The notes under the pieces were generated by a model, which saw only the letters and a list, made by a program, of their open reading frames with translations, was not told where the DNA came from and made no database searches. Positions 8,012 through 17,329 of a stretch of 64,000 nucleotides of DNA are shown here, piece by piece; positions within the stretch are counted from its first letter, which is position 1; each line of letters opens with the position of its first letter. Where the stretch lies: the NCBI RefSeq assembly GCF_013385825.1, contig NZ_JACAPG010000006.1:62001-126000 (forward strand). The letters run 5' to 3'. The DNA is from Pseudomonas reactans (GTDB lineage Bacteria; Pseudomonadota; Gammaproteobacteria; Pseudomonadales; Pseudomonadaceae). Made by a program: the position numbers and the translations under genes.

Positions 8012-8605
8012 CTAAACGTTTAGCCAATACTCTTTGTTGTTAGTGAAGAAACTCTCGAGCATTGAGTTCCAGTTGATGCGAAAGTCACCTTCGTCAGTGT
8101 TCAATACGAGTGTCTGATGGGGAACCGCCTCATCGGCGTGGAGCTTCCAGATTGAGATGTGATGATTGACCAGGCACTGCTTCATCTGTTCAAGATCATG
8201 GGGGTGGCACAGCAGTGTGGCGTCGGCTACCTGGACTTGGCTGGCGAGCAATTGTTTGCAAAGAGCCGCCAGTCTCTGGTGAGGCACTGTCTCGTCCAGC
8301 AGGCAGCGAATTGCCTGGTGGGTGATTGAGGTTGCATAGTGCTCCAGGCTTTCGCACATCGCTTGACGGTCGTGATCCCACTGTTTGAGTAGGGTGTCTG
8401 CCCGCTGCCATATCTCTAGTGAGGCTTTCTCCAACAGCGCTTCGCACTCTTTTTCTGCCTGCTGTATCAACTCCTCGACCTGAGCATTGGTGCGGATCAA
8501 GAGCTGGTTGGCCTGCTCCCAGTCTGCGAGTTCTTCGCGAGGGATCAGCCGGCGTGACAAAGCTGCGGGACCTTTGAGCAGCTCAATAGTGCGTCGACAT
8601 AGCAT
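8012..8605 (-). CDS. hrpE: HrpE/RspE, SctL-type stator protein
   Basis: A 197-residue soluble protein. Residues 40-110 form an acidic and basic helical stretch (VEELIQQAEKECEALLEKA) like the coiled stator arm of SctL/FliH proteins, and the rest resembles their C-terminal ATPase-binding part. SctL normally holds the HrcN ATPase under the export gate and controls it. hrcN is not present in this window, so the stator has no encoded partner here. It lies 11 bases after hrpD. Confidence 0.85.
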   Translation of the reverse strand: MLCRRTIELLKGPAALSRRLIPREELADWEQANQLLIRTNAQVEELIQQAEKECEALLEKASLEIWQRADTLLKQWDHDRQAMCESLEHYATSITHQAIRCLLDETVPHQRLAALCKQLLASQVQVADATLLCHPHDLEQMKQCLVNHHISIWKLHADEAVPHQTLVLNTDEGDFRINWNSMLESFFTNNKEYWLNV

Positions 8606-8616
8606 CGTTGATTTCC

Positions 8617-9186
8617 TTACCCATTCGAGTCAGGCGGTACGTTATCGTTGGCCATTGTCGTGATGCGCCAGACAACGGCTTGCCAGAGCGTATTCAATTG
8701 ACTGTTTACACTCGGGATCGAACCCTTGCTCTCTACTACCCGAACGCGTTCGCGGGGAAAGCGCAAGCGGAGTCGTTGCCACGTAGCTGCGTCTACCCAG
8801 CTATGGAGCAGTTGTAACGGGTCGGTATCGGATGCCAGCATCGCGGGGGGAAGTGTCTTGGATAAACGCAAACACCAAAGATGATGACTTTCGCTCAACG
8901 TCGAGGCGGCTTGCGGGTGAAAAGTATTGTGTATCAAGATCAGCGCCAAGCCGAGTTGCTCCTTCGTGGCCAAGGCCAGGCGAAGAACGGTGAGGTTAGG
9001 CAAAGGTGGCAAACAAGCTGCAACGCCCAAGAGGTTATGAGGTGCCAACCACCCGCTGCGATACAGCGTATCCATTGCGGGATATTCGTCGCCTCTCCAG
9101 TCATCGTGGGCGTAACTCCAGGGAGACGCCCACCATTGGCTCCAGGCCAGATGCTCACCTGTTGGCTGATCGGACTCAGGCGTCAT
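8617..9186 (-). CDS. hrpD: HrpD/RspD, SctK-like accessory protein
   Basis: A 189-residue soluble protein, Trp-rich at its start (WSQWWASPWSYAHDDW), between hrcJ and hrpE. This is the place of hrpD, whose product is SctK-like and thought to belong to the cytoplasmic sorting platform. The start at 9186 overlaps the hrcJ end by 11 bases. I see no catalytic or membrane motif. The call depends on gene order. Confidence 0.75.
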   Translation of the reverse strand: MTPESDQPTGEHLAWSQWWASPWSYAHDDWRGDEYPAMDTLYRSGWLAPHNLLGVAACLPPLPNLTVLRLALATKEQLGLALILIHNTFHPQAASTLSESHHLWCLRLSKTLPPAMLASDTDPLQLLHSWVDAATWQRLRLRFPRERVRVVESKGSIPSVNSQLNTLWQAVVWRITTMANDNVPPDSNG

Positions 9187-9982
9187 GGGCTGGACCTATC
9201 GATGGGGTCGCCAGAGGCGTGCCTTCTCTAAGCCGTTGGCGCCGAGTGTGCAATACCACTCCCCCAGCCAAGGCTGCGACCAGGCCGAGCAGAAAAACGG
9301 TCACGCTGGTTCGCCAGAATCCAAGGTCCTCGGCGGACACCAGAAACGGGCCGAAGTACACCAGGCGTTGCTGTTCCTGGTAGGTCGTGGCCGGCACGAA
9401 TATCACGGTCAGCTTTTGTGGGTTGTCCACTGCAGCAGTCATGCCCGGGATGCTGCTCGCCACCATTCGGCGCACCCGTGCGCGGATATTGTCGGGGTCA
9501 AGGCGTGGATCATGTTTGATAAATACTGACGCCGAGGCCGGTTGGACAGGCTCCCCGGGTGCGATGCGTTCCGGCAGCACGACGTGCACGCGGGCGACGA
9601 TCACTCCGTCAATATTGGACAAGGTGGCCTCAAGCTCCTGCGACAAGGCATAGATGTAGCGTGCCCGTTCTTCCAGGGGAGTGGAGATCACACCTTCCTT
9701 GCGAAACGTGTCGCCCAGGCTGGTCCGAGCGACTTTTGGCAGACCCGCGGCTTCCAGTGTACGTACGGCGCGCCCGATATCGGTTGCATTGACCGCCACC
9801 ACCACGCCATCTTTCGCCGGGACTTTCTGCGCACGAATATGCTTGTCCGCCAACTCCGCGATGACCTCATTGGCCTCTTGCTCGGAAAGCTGGCGATGAA
9901 GTTCGACTCGCTCGCTGCAACCGCTCAACATAAGGGTCGCGGTCAGAAGGAGTGCGATAGGCAGGAAGGTATTCATGGCCAC
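9176..9982 (-). CDS. hrcJ: HrcJ/RscJ inner-membrane ring lipoprotein
   Basis: A 268-residue member of the SctJ/YscJ/PrgK family. It has a lipoprotein signal with LMLSGC (Cys22), the family block SEQEANEVIAEL, two ring-building domains with VARVHVVLPER, and one membrane helix near 222-242. SctJ forms the inner-membrane ring of the basal body. Length is normal and the frame intact. It overlaps hrpB and hrpD at its two ends, consistent with one coupled operon. Confidence 0.95.
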   Translation of the reverse strand: MAMNTFLPIALLLTATLMLSGCSERVELHRQLSEQEANEVIAELADKHIRAQKVPAKDGVVVAVNATDIGRAVRTLEAAGLPKVARTSLGDTFRKEGVISTPLEERARYIYALSQELEATLSNIDGVIVARVHVVLPERIAPGEPVQPASASVFIKHDPRLDPDNIRARVRRMVASSIPGMTAAVDNPQKLTVIFVPATTYQEQQRLVYFGPFLVSAEDLGFWRTSVTVFLLGLVAALAGGVVLHTRRQRLREGTPLATPSIGPAHDA

Positions 9983-10347
9983 TACTGCAGATTGCTGATT
10001 TTGTCGATGGATTGAGTCGCCTTGGCGAGGCTTTTGACGAGCAATTGAGAGGTCAGAACCACGTTGGATAATTCGCGTGGGTATTGTCTGAAATCGTCGG
10101 GGTCGGCACCCTTGTTTGTAGATTTGAGTGCTCGTACCAAGCGACTTTCCTTGGACTTCAGTTGTTGAGCGACCTCTGTCAGCATCATGGGGGAATGAGG
10201 GGCCGAGCTGACGCCGTTTGGCTTTGACTGCTCTAACATTGAAGAGAAAAATCCTGCGTCCGTGTTGGATGTCGATTCAGCCTGCGTTGCTGCGTTGCTT
10301 TGGAGCACACGGTGTTGTGCTGAAAAGTCATATTCTTTTATCTGCAT
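9982..10347 (-). CDS. hrpB: HrpB/RspB, SctI-type inner rod protein
   Basis: A 121-residue protein just before hrcJ, the position of hrpB in Hrp1-type clusters. It has a polar N-terminal half and a helical C-terminal half (LSNVVLTSQLLVKSLAKATQSIDKI) as in SctI inner rod proteins. The stop overlaps the hrcJ ATG. In P. syringae a harpin gene, hrpZ, lies between hrpA and hrpB; here only 114 bases separate the pilin gene and hrpB, so hrpZ is absent. Confidence 0.8.
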   Translation of the reverse strand: MQIKEYDFSAQHRVLQSNAATQAESTSNTDAGFFSSMLEQSKPNGVSSAPHSPMMLTEVAQQLKSKESRLVRALKSTNKGADPDDFRQYPRELSNVVLTSQLLVKSLAKATQSIDKISNLQ

Positions 10348-10432
10348 ATAGGGCCTTCGATGCTTGGCTTGGAAACAGCGCTCGAGTGGATGCCGACGTC
10401 GAGAGTTGCTATTCAGCGACTGGAGCGCCTCC

Positions 10433-10468
10433 CCGATAAATGGGCCGGAGAGGCACTTGTGTTATCGG
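10433..10468 (-). repeat. inverted repeat at the pilin gene stop
   Basis: CCGATAA at the end of hrpA, containing its stop codon, is repeated as TTATCGG 22 bases later. In mRNA this would form a 7-base-pair stem. It has no T-run, so it is not a classical terminator, but a hairpin here could protect or cleave the message so that pilin is made in excess of the downstream proteins. Confidence 0.4.
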
Positions 10469-10662
10469 ACTTCTTTAGCCGCGGCGTATTTGTTGGTGAT
10501 TTGCTTTGCTTTCAAGCTCAGTTCAAAACCCTCCCGGGCAATGGCTTCTGCTTTACCGAGCAGGTCGTCGCCGCCGCTACCTCCGCCACTCCCGCCAGTT
10601 TGAGAGCCTCCCAAAACGCTTGGGGTGTTGTTGTTACCGATACCGCCAATTCCACCTATCAT
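10462..10662 (-). CDS. hrpA: candidate HrpA/RspA type III pilin
   Basis: A 66-residue protein, first gene behind the hrp box and in front of hrpB and hrcJ, where hrpA lies in Hrp1 systems. The N-terminal half is Gly, Ser and Asn rich and probably flexible. The C-terminal 33 residues look like one helix (KAEAIAREGFELSLKAKQITNKY). This layout is usual for type III pilus and needle subunits. It is shorter than P. syringae HrpA (just over 100 residues), and I recognise no direct sequence match. GGAG lies nine bases before the ATG. Best guess is the pilin, from position and shape. Confidence 0.6.
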   Translation of the reverse strand: MIGGIGGIGNNNTPSVLGGSQTGGSGGGSGGDDLLGKAEAIAREGFELSLKAKQITNKYAAAKEVR

Positions 10663-10750
10663 AATGAAACTCCAGTTTTTTTCGTTCGGACGTAGATGTG
10701 TATGCCATGGGTGAAGTTGGAAATTTTCTGCAACTAAACTTGGCTATGTT

Positions 10751-10778
10751 TATGTGGTGGGTGGTGGAAAAACGTTCC
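10751..10778 (-). promoter_or_regulatory. hrp box promoter of the hrpA-hrpV operon
   Basis: On the minus strand the site reads GGAACG, 15 bases, CCACATA. Only the last base of the first half departs from GGAACC-N15/16-CCACNNA. Transcription would start near 10744 and give a leader of about 80 bases before hrpA. No other hrp box is seen down to hrpV, so this one may serve the whole ten-gene run. Confidence 0.85.
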
Positions 10779-10923
10779 GCATGTGTCCGGGTTGTTCGTT
10801 TCTAAATGTTAAATTTCGAGTTGTGCGGTTTGTAATGATGTTCTGATGGCTACTTGTTTATGAGTGTTGAGGTGTTTTGCCTACTCATAAGGTTGTAGGT
10901 GGCAGGTTGTAGAAACGCTAGGT

Positions 10924-11817
10924 TCAAGGAATAGATATATCCAGTTGTTTCATCCGGTAATACAGTGTCCGCTTGGCGACCCGTAGTGCCAGCGCAGCAC
11001 TGTCAACGCAATGGTCATGGCGATACAGAGACTCTTCGATCAACGCTTTTTCGATGTGTTGCAGGCGTGTCTTCAGGCTTATTCCGTTCAGCTGTTGGTC
11101 ATCCACCGCGTTTGATAGCGGAGCCAGGCCCAATACGAAACGCTTGGCGGTCGAACGCAGTTCACGCACGTTGCCGGGCCATGTATGGCACAAAAGCTGT
11201 TGTAACAAGCCTTCAGGCGGGCAGGGGGCAGGACAATTGAAGTGATCGGCTTCCTGGCGGATCATTTCAAGGAATAATGGGACGATGCGCTCGCGTCGAT
11301 CACGCAACGCGGGAAGCTGGATGTTGACGACATTCAATCTAAAGTACAGATCACGTCTGAAGGCCCCTTGCTCTACCATTTTATGCAACGCATGCTGTGC
11401 TGATGCGATGACTCGCATGTCTACCGGGATGAAACGGGTCGAGCCCAAGCGCTCCACTCCGCGAGACTCAAGCACCCTAAGCAGTTTGGCTTGCAGGACC
11501 AGTGGCATACTGTCGATCTCGTCGAGATAGAGAGTACCCAGGTGGGCGGCTTCGACAAAACCGGCCCGCGATTGCATGGCGCCGGTAAAAGCGCCGCTGT
11601 TGACGCCGAACAGCTGGCTTTCCGCAAGGCTCTCCGGGATGGCCGCGCAGTTGACAGCAACAAAATTACCCCGCCGTCCCGACAGGCGATGAACCCTTTG
11701 GGCCAACGTATCCTTACCCGTGCCGGTTTCTCCCAGTAATAAAATGTCAATATTGAGCGGCGCAGTTCTGGCAAGTGTATTTTCAGTGTCTTGGCCTTCG
11801 ATGAATGAAGTATCCAT
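10924..11817 (-). CDS. rspR: HrpS/RspR-type sigma-54 enhancer-binding protein
   Basis: A AAA+ activator of RpoN with Walker A GETGTGKD, the sigma-54-contacting GAFTGA loop, Walker B LYLDEIDS and a C-terminal Fis-type helix-turn-helix (VDSAALALRVAKRTLYYRMKQL). It has no receiver domain, as in HrpR and HrpS of P. syringae. P. syringae uses two such proteins as a heterohexamer; only one gene is present here. It should drive the sigma-54 promoter in front of hrpL. I place the start at 11817 because AGGGA precedes that ATG by seven bases; an in-frame ATG at 11862 has no ribosome site. No hrp box precedes it. Confidence 0.92.
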   Translation of the reverse strand: MDTSFIEGQDTENTLARTAPLNIDILLLGETGTGKDTLAQRVHRLSGRRGNFVAVNCAAIPESLAESQLFGVNSGAFTGAMQSRAGFVEAAHLGTLYLDEIDSMPLVLQAKLLRVLESRGVERLGSTRFIPVDMRVIASAQHALHKMVEQGAFRRDLYFRLNVVNIQLPALRDRRERIVPLFLEMIRQEADHFNCPAPCPPEGLLQQLLCHTWPGNVRELRSTAKRFVLGLAPLSNAVDDQQLNGISLKTRLQHIEKALIEESLYRHDHCVDSAALALRVAKRTLYYRMKQLDISIP

Positions 11818-12092
11818 TTCAGTTTCCCTGTGGCAGATGGCCGACATCGAATGAGTACTCATTGTTGTTATTACACTAATAAGTAAATTGGAGGCAAGGG
11901 CTGGTCGGTAGCGATTAAGTTATAAAAGATCTCAGCTAAGATTAAAGTGGTTTTCTTCCGGTGATGTGTAGGAAAAGTTAAATTGTTTTCCTGGATTAAG
12001 TTGTCGTTATGTTATGTGTTGCTATTTGGATTTTGGATGTAGGAGTAATCTGCGATTTTGATGTAAGCGTTTTTTACCTTACTGACATCCAC
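11818..12092. other. AT-rich gap between rspR and ychF
   Basis: I see no gene here. The stretch is clearly richer in A and T than the surrounding chromosome and must hold the promoter of rspR. I could not single out one convincing -35/-10 pair. Confidence 0.5.
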
Positions 12093-12124
12093 AAAAAAGC
12101 CGATGCAGTGCATCGGCTTTTTTT
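12093..12124 (-). terminator. rho-independent terminator of ychF
   Basis: GCCGATGC and GCATCGGC pair over a three-base loop, flanked by six A on one side and seven T on the other. It can work in both directions; on the minus strand it follows ychF by 25 bases and marks the border between core genome and the type III locus. Confidence 0.9.
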
Positions 12125-12148
12125 GTTGGCAGAGACCGCGTGAAATAC

Positions 12149-13249
12149 TTACACGTTGAAGCGGAAGTGCATCACATCGCCGTCTTTCACGATGTATTCC
12201 TTGCCTTCCAAGCGCCACTTACCGGCTTCCTTGGCACCCGCTTCACCCTTGAACTGGATGAAGTCGTTGTAGGCGATCACTTCGGCGCGAATAAAGCCTT
12301 TTTCGAAGTCGGTGTGGATCACGCCAGCGGCCTGTGGTGCGGTAGCACCGACCTTGACGGTCCAGGCGCGGACTTCTTCAACGCCGGCGGTGAAGTAGGT
12401 CTGCAGGTTGAGCATTTCGTAGCCGGCGCGGATCACACGGTTCAGGCCCGGCTCTTCCAGGCCCAGGGCCTCAAGGAACATGTCTTTTTCTTCGCCGTCA
12501 TCCAGTTCGGCGATTTCCGCCTCGATCTTGTTGCACACCGGCACCACGATCGCGCCTTCTTCTTCGGCGATGGCCTTGACCACGTCCAGCAGCGGGTTGT
12601 TCTCGAAGCCGTCTTCGGCGACGTTGGCGATGTACATCACAGGCTTGGTGGTCAGCAGGTGGAAGCCCTTGATCACGGCCTTTTCGTCAGCGCCCATGTT
12701 CTTCATCAGGCTGCGTGCCGGCTTGCCTTCGGTGAAGTGAGCGATCAACTGCTCCAGCAAGCCTTTCTGGACCACGGCGTCCTTGTCACCACCTTTGGCG
12801 TTGCGCGCGACTTTCTGCAGTTGTTTCTCGCAGCTGTCGAGGTCGGCGAAGATCAGTTCCAGGTCGATGATCTCGATGTCGCGTTTCGGGTCGACACTGT
12901 TGGAGACGTGAATCACGTTCTCGTCTTCAAAGCAGCGGACCACGTGGGCGATGGCATCGGTTTCACGGATGTTGGCCAGGAACTTGTTGCCCAGGCCTTC
13001 ACCTTTCGACGCGCCGGCGACCAGGCCCGCGATGTCGACGAATTCCATGGTGGTCGGCAAGATGCGTTTTGGATTGACGATGGCCGCCAGGGCGTCCAGG
13101 CGTGGATCCGGCATCGGCACGATACCGCTGTTGGGCTCGATGGTGCAGAAGGGGAAGTTCTCCGCTGCAATACCGGACTTGGTCAAGGCGTTGAACAGGG
13201 TGGATTTGCCGACGTTGGGCAGGCCGACGATGCCGCAATTGAATCCCAT
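12149..13249 (-). CDS. ychF: redox-regulated ATPase YchF (Obg family)
   Basis: A 366-residue protein with the P-loop GLPNVGKST near the start, an Obg-type nucleotide domain and a C-terminal TGS domain. YchF/OLA1 proteins prefer ATP to GTP, bind ribosomes and act in stress responses. Length is exactly that of the family. It follows pth by 21 bases, the standard Pseudomonas arrangement, and is the last core gene before the type III cluster. Confidence 0.97.
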   Translation of the reverse strand: MGFNCGIVGLPNVGKSTLFNALTKSGIAAENFPFCTIEPNSGIVPMPDPRLDALAAIVNPKRILPTTMEFVDIAGLVAGASKGEGLGNKFLANIRETDAIAHVVRCFEDENVIHVSNSVDPKRDIEIIDLELIFADLDSCEKQLQKVARNAKGGDKDAVVQKGLLEQLIAHFTEGKPARSLMKNMGADEKAVIKGFHLLTTKPVMYIANVAEDGFENNPLLDVVKAIAEEEGAIVVPVCNKIEAEIAELDDGEEKDMFLEALGLEEPGLNRVIRAGYEMLNLQTYFTAGVEEVRAWTVKVGATAPQAAGVIHTDFEKGFIRAEVIAYNDFIQFKGEAGAKEAGKWRLEGKEYIVKDGDVMHFRFNV

Positions 13250-13270
13250 GGTGTTTCCCCTCGGTAAGAG

Positions 13271-13855
13271 TCAGGCCTTCTGGCTGTGCAGGTTTTTCAT
13301 CGCGCGGTTCCATTCACCGGCGAAGATATCCGGCAGCACGCCGAGGGCAAAGTCGATGCTGGCATCGAGTTTTTCCTGTTCGGCGCGTGGCGCACGACCC
13401 AGGACGAAATTTGAAACCATACTGGCAACGCCTGGGTGGCCAATGCCGAGCCGCAGACGGTAGAAGTTATTCTGATTGCCCAACTGCGCAATGATGTCGC
13501 GCAGGCCATTGTGCCCACCATGCCCGCCGCCGAGCTTGAGCTTGGCAACACCGGGTGGCAGGTCCAGTTCGTCATGGGCCACCAGGATTTCCTCGGGTTT
13601 GATCCGGAAGAACCCCGCAAGCGCCGCGACAGCCTGGCCGCTGCGGTTCATGTAGGTGGTGGGAATCAGCAGACGAACATCCTGACCCTGGTGCGAGAAG
13701 CGCCCGGTCAGGCCAAAATATTTGCGATCGGCCACCAGGTTCACACCTTGGGCGTGGGCGATGCGCTCAACAAAAAGGGCCCCCGCGTTATGCCGGGTCT
13801 GTTCGTATTCGGCGCCTGGATTTCCCAGGCCAACGATCAGTTTAATGGCAGTCAC
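13271..13855 (-). CDS. pth: peptidyl-tRNA hydrolase
   Basis: A 194-residue Pth. The N-terminal [19 protein letters not shown] contains the conserved Asn and the catalytic His22-type residue, and HDELDLPPG and [12 protein letters not shown] are the other active-site blocks. It releases peptides from peptidyl-tRNA that dropped off the ribosome. It sits between rplY and ychF as in other pseudomonads. The call is secure. Confidence 0.98.
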   Translation of the reverse strand: MTAIKLIVGLGNPGAEYEQTRHNAGALFVERIAHAQGVNLVADRKYFGLTGRFSHQGQDVRLLIPTTYMNRSGQAVAALAGFFRIKPEEILVAHDELDLPPGVAKLKLGGGHGGHNGLRDIIAQLGNQNNFYRLRLGIGHPGVASMVSNFVLGRAPRAEQEKLDASIDFALGVLPDIFAGEWNRAMKNLHSQKA

Positions 13856-14022
13856 GACAGGGGCCCTTCCTTTGGAGTTGTGGATAACATCGCCGCAACC
13901 TGTGTGCGGCGAAAGTGGACGACAGAAGCTATTTACTCAAGAGTAAACGCCGCGTTATCGCCCGCTTTCTCGCTACGTTCCGGTCCGCGATGTTTCCTCA
14001 AGCTCCGGCAATACAGAGTGAA

Positions 14023-14619
14023 TTACTCTGCAGCGCCTTCTTCAGCTTCTGGAGCAACGCGTGGAGCGTGAACGTTGGCAACAGCTTTGTCATCGTTGTG
14101 AGCCAGTGCAACGAACTCAACGCCTTTAGGGGCTTTGAGGTCGGACAGGTGAACGATGGTGCCGATTTCAGCGGCCGACAGGTCGACTTCGATGAACTCA
14201 GGCAGGTCCTTCGGCAGGCAGGTCACTTCGATTTCGTTCAGGACATGCGAGATCTCGCCGCCTTTCTTGACCGGAGCGTCTTCACCAACAAAGTGCACAG
14301 GCACGATGGCGGTCAGTTTCTGGCCAGCTACAACGCGAACGAAGTCAGCGTGCATGATGAACTGCTTGGACGGGTGACGCTGCATCGCTTTAACGATGAC
14401 GTTTTGCTTTTTGCCGTCAACGTTCAGTTCGATAACGTGGCTGTAGGCAGCTTCGTTTTCGAACAGCTTGGCGATTTCCTTTGCCAGGATGGTCACGGAT
14501 TCAGCAGCTTTGTCACCACCGTATACAACGGCTGGGATGTTGGCGGCGTGACGCAGGCGGCGGCTCGCACCTTTCCCCAGGTCAGTACGCGCTTGAGCGT
14601 TCAGAGTAAAGTCAGTCAT
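14023..14619 (-). CDS. rplY: 50S ribosomal protein L25 (long, CTC form)
   Basis: A 198-residue L25 of the general-stress (CTC/TL5) form: an N-terminal 5S rRNA-binding domain beginning [20 protein letters not shown] and a C-terminal beta domain, with an acidic Glu-rich tail (EAEEGAAE). It lies between prs and pth, its usual place in Pseudomonas. A run-off hairpin behind prs separates it from that gene, so it probably has its own promoter. Confidence 0.97.
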   Translation of the reverse strand: MTDFTLNAQARTDLGKGASRRLRHAANIPAVVYGGDKAAESVTILAKEIAKLFENEAAYSHVIELNVDGKKQNVIVKAMQRHPSKQFIMHADFVRVVAGQKLTAIVPVHFVGEDAPVKKGGEISHVLNEIEVTCLPKDLPEFIEVDLSAAEIGTIVHLSDLKAPKGVEFVALAHNDDKAVANVHAPRVAPEAEEGAAE

Positions 14620-14683
14620 TTTGTATCTCCAAAATAGCCATCATCGAGGGGCGTTTGCGACCAGCGCCGTACTCGACATGGGC

Positions 14684-14727
14684 AAAAAAGCCCCGCCCCA
14701 ACAGAATGTCGGGGCGGGGCGCTTTTC
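14684..14727 (-). terminator. terminator behind prs
   Basis: On the minus strand GCCCCGCCCC and GGGGCGGGGC pair over an 11-base loop and are followed by six T. It lies 30 bases after the prs stop. Confidence 0.88.
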
Positions 14728-14756
14728 GTCAGTGAGATGTGCCGAAGGTTTGACCC

Positions 14757-15698
14757 TTAGCGGAACATCGCGCTGATCGATTCTTCATTGCTGATGCGGC
14801 GGACCGCCTCGGCAACGACCGGTGCGATATCCAGTTGACGGATACGCGCACAGGCTTGAGCAGCGGCGGACAACGGGATGGTGTTTGTCACCACCAGTTC
14901 GTCCAACACGGAATTCTCGATGTTCTCGATCGCTCGGCCCGACAGCACAGGGTGTGTGCAGTAGGCGAAGACTTTAGCCGCACCGTGCTCTTTCAAGGCT
15001 TTTGCCGCGTGGCACAGGGTGCCGGCGGTGTCGACCATGTCATCAACCAGAATACAGGTACGCCCTTCGACATCACCGATGATATGCATCACTTCAGAGT
15101 GATTGGCTTTCTCGCGGCGTTTGTCGATGATCCCGAGGTCCACGCCCAGGGATTTGGCAACAGCCCGTGCACGCACGACGCCACCAATGTCCGGGGACAC
15201 GATCATCAGGTTTTCAAAGCGCTGGTCTTCGATGTCATCCACCAGAACTGGTGAGCCGTAGATGTTATCTACCGGAATATCGAAGAACCCCTGGATTTGG
15301 TCAGCGTGCAGGTCAACCGTGAGAACACGGTCGATACCTACCACGGTCAGCATGTCAGCGACGACTTTCGCGCTGATAGCCACACGTGCGGAACGCGGAC
15401 GGCGATCCTGACGGGCATAACCAAAGTAAGGGATTACAGCTGTGATTCGAGTCGCTGAGGAGCGGCGGAAGGCATCAGCCATCACGACGAGTTCCATCAG
15501 GTTATCGTTGGTCGGAGCGCAAGTCGGCTGAATAATGAAGACGTCTTTACCGCGAACGTTTTCATTGATCTCGGCTGTAATTTCGCCGTCGGAAAATTTA
15601 CCGACAGAGATGTCACCGAGAGGGATATGCAGCTGACGTACGACACGCCGAGCCAGATCGGGGTTAGCATTCCCCGTAAAGACCATCATCTTGGACAC
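14757..15698 (-). CDS. prs: ribose-phosphate pyrophosphokinase (PRPP synthase)
   Basis: A 313-residue class I PRPP synthase that makes phosphoribosyl pyrophosphate from ribose 5-phosphate and ATP for nucleotide, His and Trp synthesis. Visible motifs are FSDGE with the ATP loop, the YARQDR flexible-loop region and the PRPP loop [11 protein letters not shown]. It lies downstream of tRNA-Gln and ispE in conserved order. Confidence 0.98.
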   Translation of the reverse strand: MSKMMVFTGNANPDLARRVVRQLHIPLGDISVGKFSDGEITAEINENVRGKDVFIIQPTCAPTNDNLMELVVMADAFRRSSATRITAVIPYFGYARQDRRPRSARVAISAKVVADMLTVVGIDRVLTVDLHADQIQGFFDIPVDNIYGSPVLVDDIEDQRFENLMIVSPDIGGVVRARAVAKSLGVDLGIIDKRREKANHSEVMHIIGDVEGRTCILVDDMVDTAGTLCHAAKALKEHGAAKVFAYCTHPVLSGRAIENIENSVLDELVVTNTIPLSAAAQACARIRQLDIAPVVAEAVRRISNEESISAMFR

Positions 15699-15743
15699 GC
15701 GCAGTACCTAGAGGCTGAGGGTAACCTGGATGAGTATAGAAAA

Positions 15744-15818
15744 TGGCAGGGGCGGCTGGATTCGAACCAACGCATGGCAGGATCAAAACCTGCTGCCTTA
15801 CCGCTTGGCGACGCCCCT
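15744..15818 (-). tRNA. tRNA-Gln (anticodon TTG)
   Basis: A 75-base tRNA including an encoded CCA. The acceptor arms AGGGGCG and CGCCCCT pair. The anticodon loop has TTG between TT and AT, which reads CAA, and the T-arm has GGTTCGAATCC. It lies between ispE and prs, the same arrangement as in other pseudomonads. Confidence 0.97.
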
Positions 15819-15854
15819 GTATCTGTTGCAACGAGTGCCTAACACTCGGTTCCT

Positions 15855-16706
15855 TTAGAGCAGACTTTGCAGCTTGCGATGCAACATCGAAACGTTGCTT
15901 CCCTTTGCTACAAACCCTGTAAGGGTCTCTGTAAGAAGGGCCGAGACTTTATCAGCTTCAGCTTTGCTTGGGAAGCCCCCAAACACACAACTTCCAGTTC
16001 CGGTTAATTTTGCTTCGGTAAATTTACCTAACAAATTCAAAGCGTTACGTACCTCTGGATAACGCCTTGCTACAACCGGTAAGCAGTCATTTCGACTGTT
16101 TCCCTTGGGAACGGGGCGCACTTTAATGGGAGAAGAGTTACGTGTCAACAACGGATCTGAAAAAATTTCTGCTGTACTTACAGATACTTGCGGCACAAGC
16201 ACGACATACCACGGCTCCTCGGGGTATTCCGGGCTGAGTTTCTCCCCCACGCCCTCGGCGAAAGCCGCATGCCCACGCACAAAAACCGGGACGTCGGCGC
16301 CCAGTGTCAGGCCCAGCGCGGCCAGGCGATCATCGTCCCAACCCAATTGCCACAAGTGATTCAGGCCCAGCAATGTGGTCGCGGCATTCGAGCTGCCGCC
16401 GCCGATACCACCGCCCATGGGCAAAATTTTATCGATCCAGATATCGATGCCGAGCCGGCATCCGGATTGTTCCTGAAGTTTTTTCGCCGCCTTCACGATC
16501 AGGTTGCTGTCGTGAGGCACGCCTTCGAATTCGGTATGCAGCTTGATCACGCCGTCGTCGCGCACGGCGAAGGTCAGTTCATCGCCGTAGTCGAGAAATT
16601 GAAACAGCGTCTGCAGTTCGTGGTAGCCATCTTCACGGCGACCGAGGATGTGCAGCATCAGATTGAGTTTCGCCGGGGAGGGTAGGGTCAGTGTTTGTAC
16701 CGTCAC
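15855..16706 (-). CDS. ispE: 4-diphosphocytidyl-2-C-methyl-D-erythritol kinase
   Basis: A 283-residue GHMP kinase of the MEP isoprenoid pathway, which phosphorylates the 2-hydroxyl of CDP-ME. Motifs: [23 protein letters not shown] at the start, the ATP-binding [14 protein letters not shown] loop and a C-terminal TGTGSCVFG. The start is GTG at 16706, one base after the lolB stop, so the two genes are coupled. Confidence 0.97.
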   Translation of the reverse strand: MTVQTLTLPSPAKLNLMLHILGRREDGYHELQTLFQFLDYGDELTFAVRDDGVIKLHTEFEGVPHDSNLIVKAAKKLQEQSGCRLGIDIWIDKILPMGGGIGGGSSNAATTLLGLNHLWQLGWDDDRLAALGLTLGADVPVFVRGHAAFAEGVGEKLSPEYPEEPWYVVLVPQVSVSTAEIFSDPLLTRNSSPIKVRPVPKGNSRNDCLPVVARRYPEVRNALNLLGKFTEAKLTGTGSCVFGGFPSKAEADKVSALLTETLTGFVAKGSNVSMLHRKLQSLL

Positions 16707-16707
16707 G

Positions 16708-17325
16708 TTATTGCCCCAGTTTGCGCGGTTGCCAGTCCTTGATCACTAAGGTGACGTCAAGGTCGGGGCCGTGCAGCTTGATGCGTTCAGGCAGCGAATA
16801 ACCGCTTTGCTCTACGTAACTCAAATACTCGACCTGCCAGCCATCCTGTTCCAGCGTGGCCAGGCGGCTGTCGCCATTGAGGCTCAGACGACTCTTGCTG
16901 TCGGGTGCGGGGAGGCCGCGTACCCACCAGACCAGATGAGACACCGGCAGCTTCCAGCCAATCTGCTCTTCCAGCAGCGCTTCCGGCGAGGCCGCTTCAT
17001 AACGCCCCTGATTGGCCACTTCGAGGCTGACTTGCCCCGGGCGACCGGTCAGGCGTGCCGCGCCACGGCCCAGCGGGCCCGACAGGCGAATATCGTAGTA
17101 ATCCTGGCGTTGCAGCCAGAACAAGGTGCCGCTGCCGGAATCTTTCGGTGCGCGAACCCCGACTTTGCCTTCGATTTGCCAGCCGTCGATGCTGCTGAGC
17201 TGATCTTTATGCTGCTTCCATTGCGCCGGGTTGCCCTGGCCTTCAACGGATTCGCGGCTACCTATGCCCGCGCAACCGGCGAGCAGGGCGATGAAACTGA
17301 AAATAACAACGTGGCGCAAGAACAT
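16708..17325 (-). CDS. lolB: outer-membrane lipoprotein receptor LolB
   Basis: A 205-residue lipoprotein with signal sequence and LLAGC lipobox. LolB takes lipoproteins from the periplasmic carrier LolA and inserts them in the outer membrane. Between the TPR lipoprotein gene and ispE, it is in the standard Pseudomonas position, with four bases to the upstream gene. Confidence 0.93.
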   Translation of the reverse strand: MFLRHVVIFSFIALLAGCAGIGSRESVEGQGNPAQWKQHKDQLSSIDGWQIEGKVGVRAPKDSGSGTLFWLQRQDYYDIRLSGPLGRGAARLTGRPGQVSLEVANQGRYEAASPEALLEEQIGWKLPVSHLVWWVRGLPAPDSKSRLSLNGDSRLATLEQDGWQVEYLSYVEQSGYSLPERIKLHGPDLDVTLVIKDWQPRKLGQ

Positions 17326-17329
17326 AAGC

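Noticed and set aside
12140..13267. Open reading frame of 375 codons on the plus strand opposite ychF
   Set aside because: It is the antisense shadow of a fully conserved gene; composition is His, Val and Gln rich as expected from reverse reading of GC-rich codons, and it has no family likeness.
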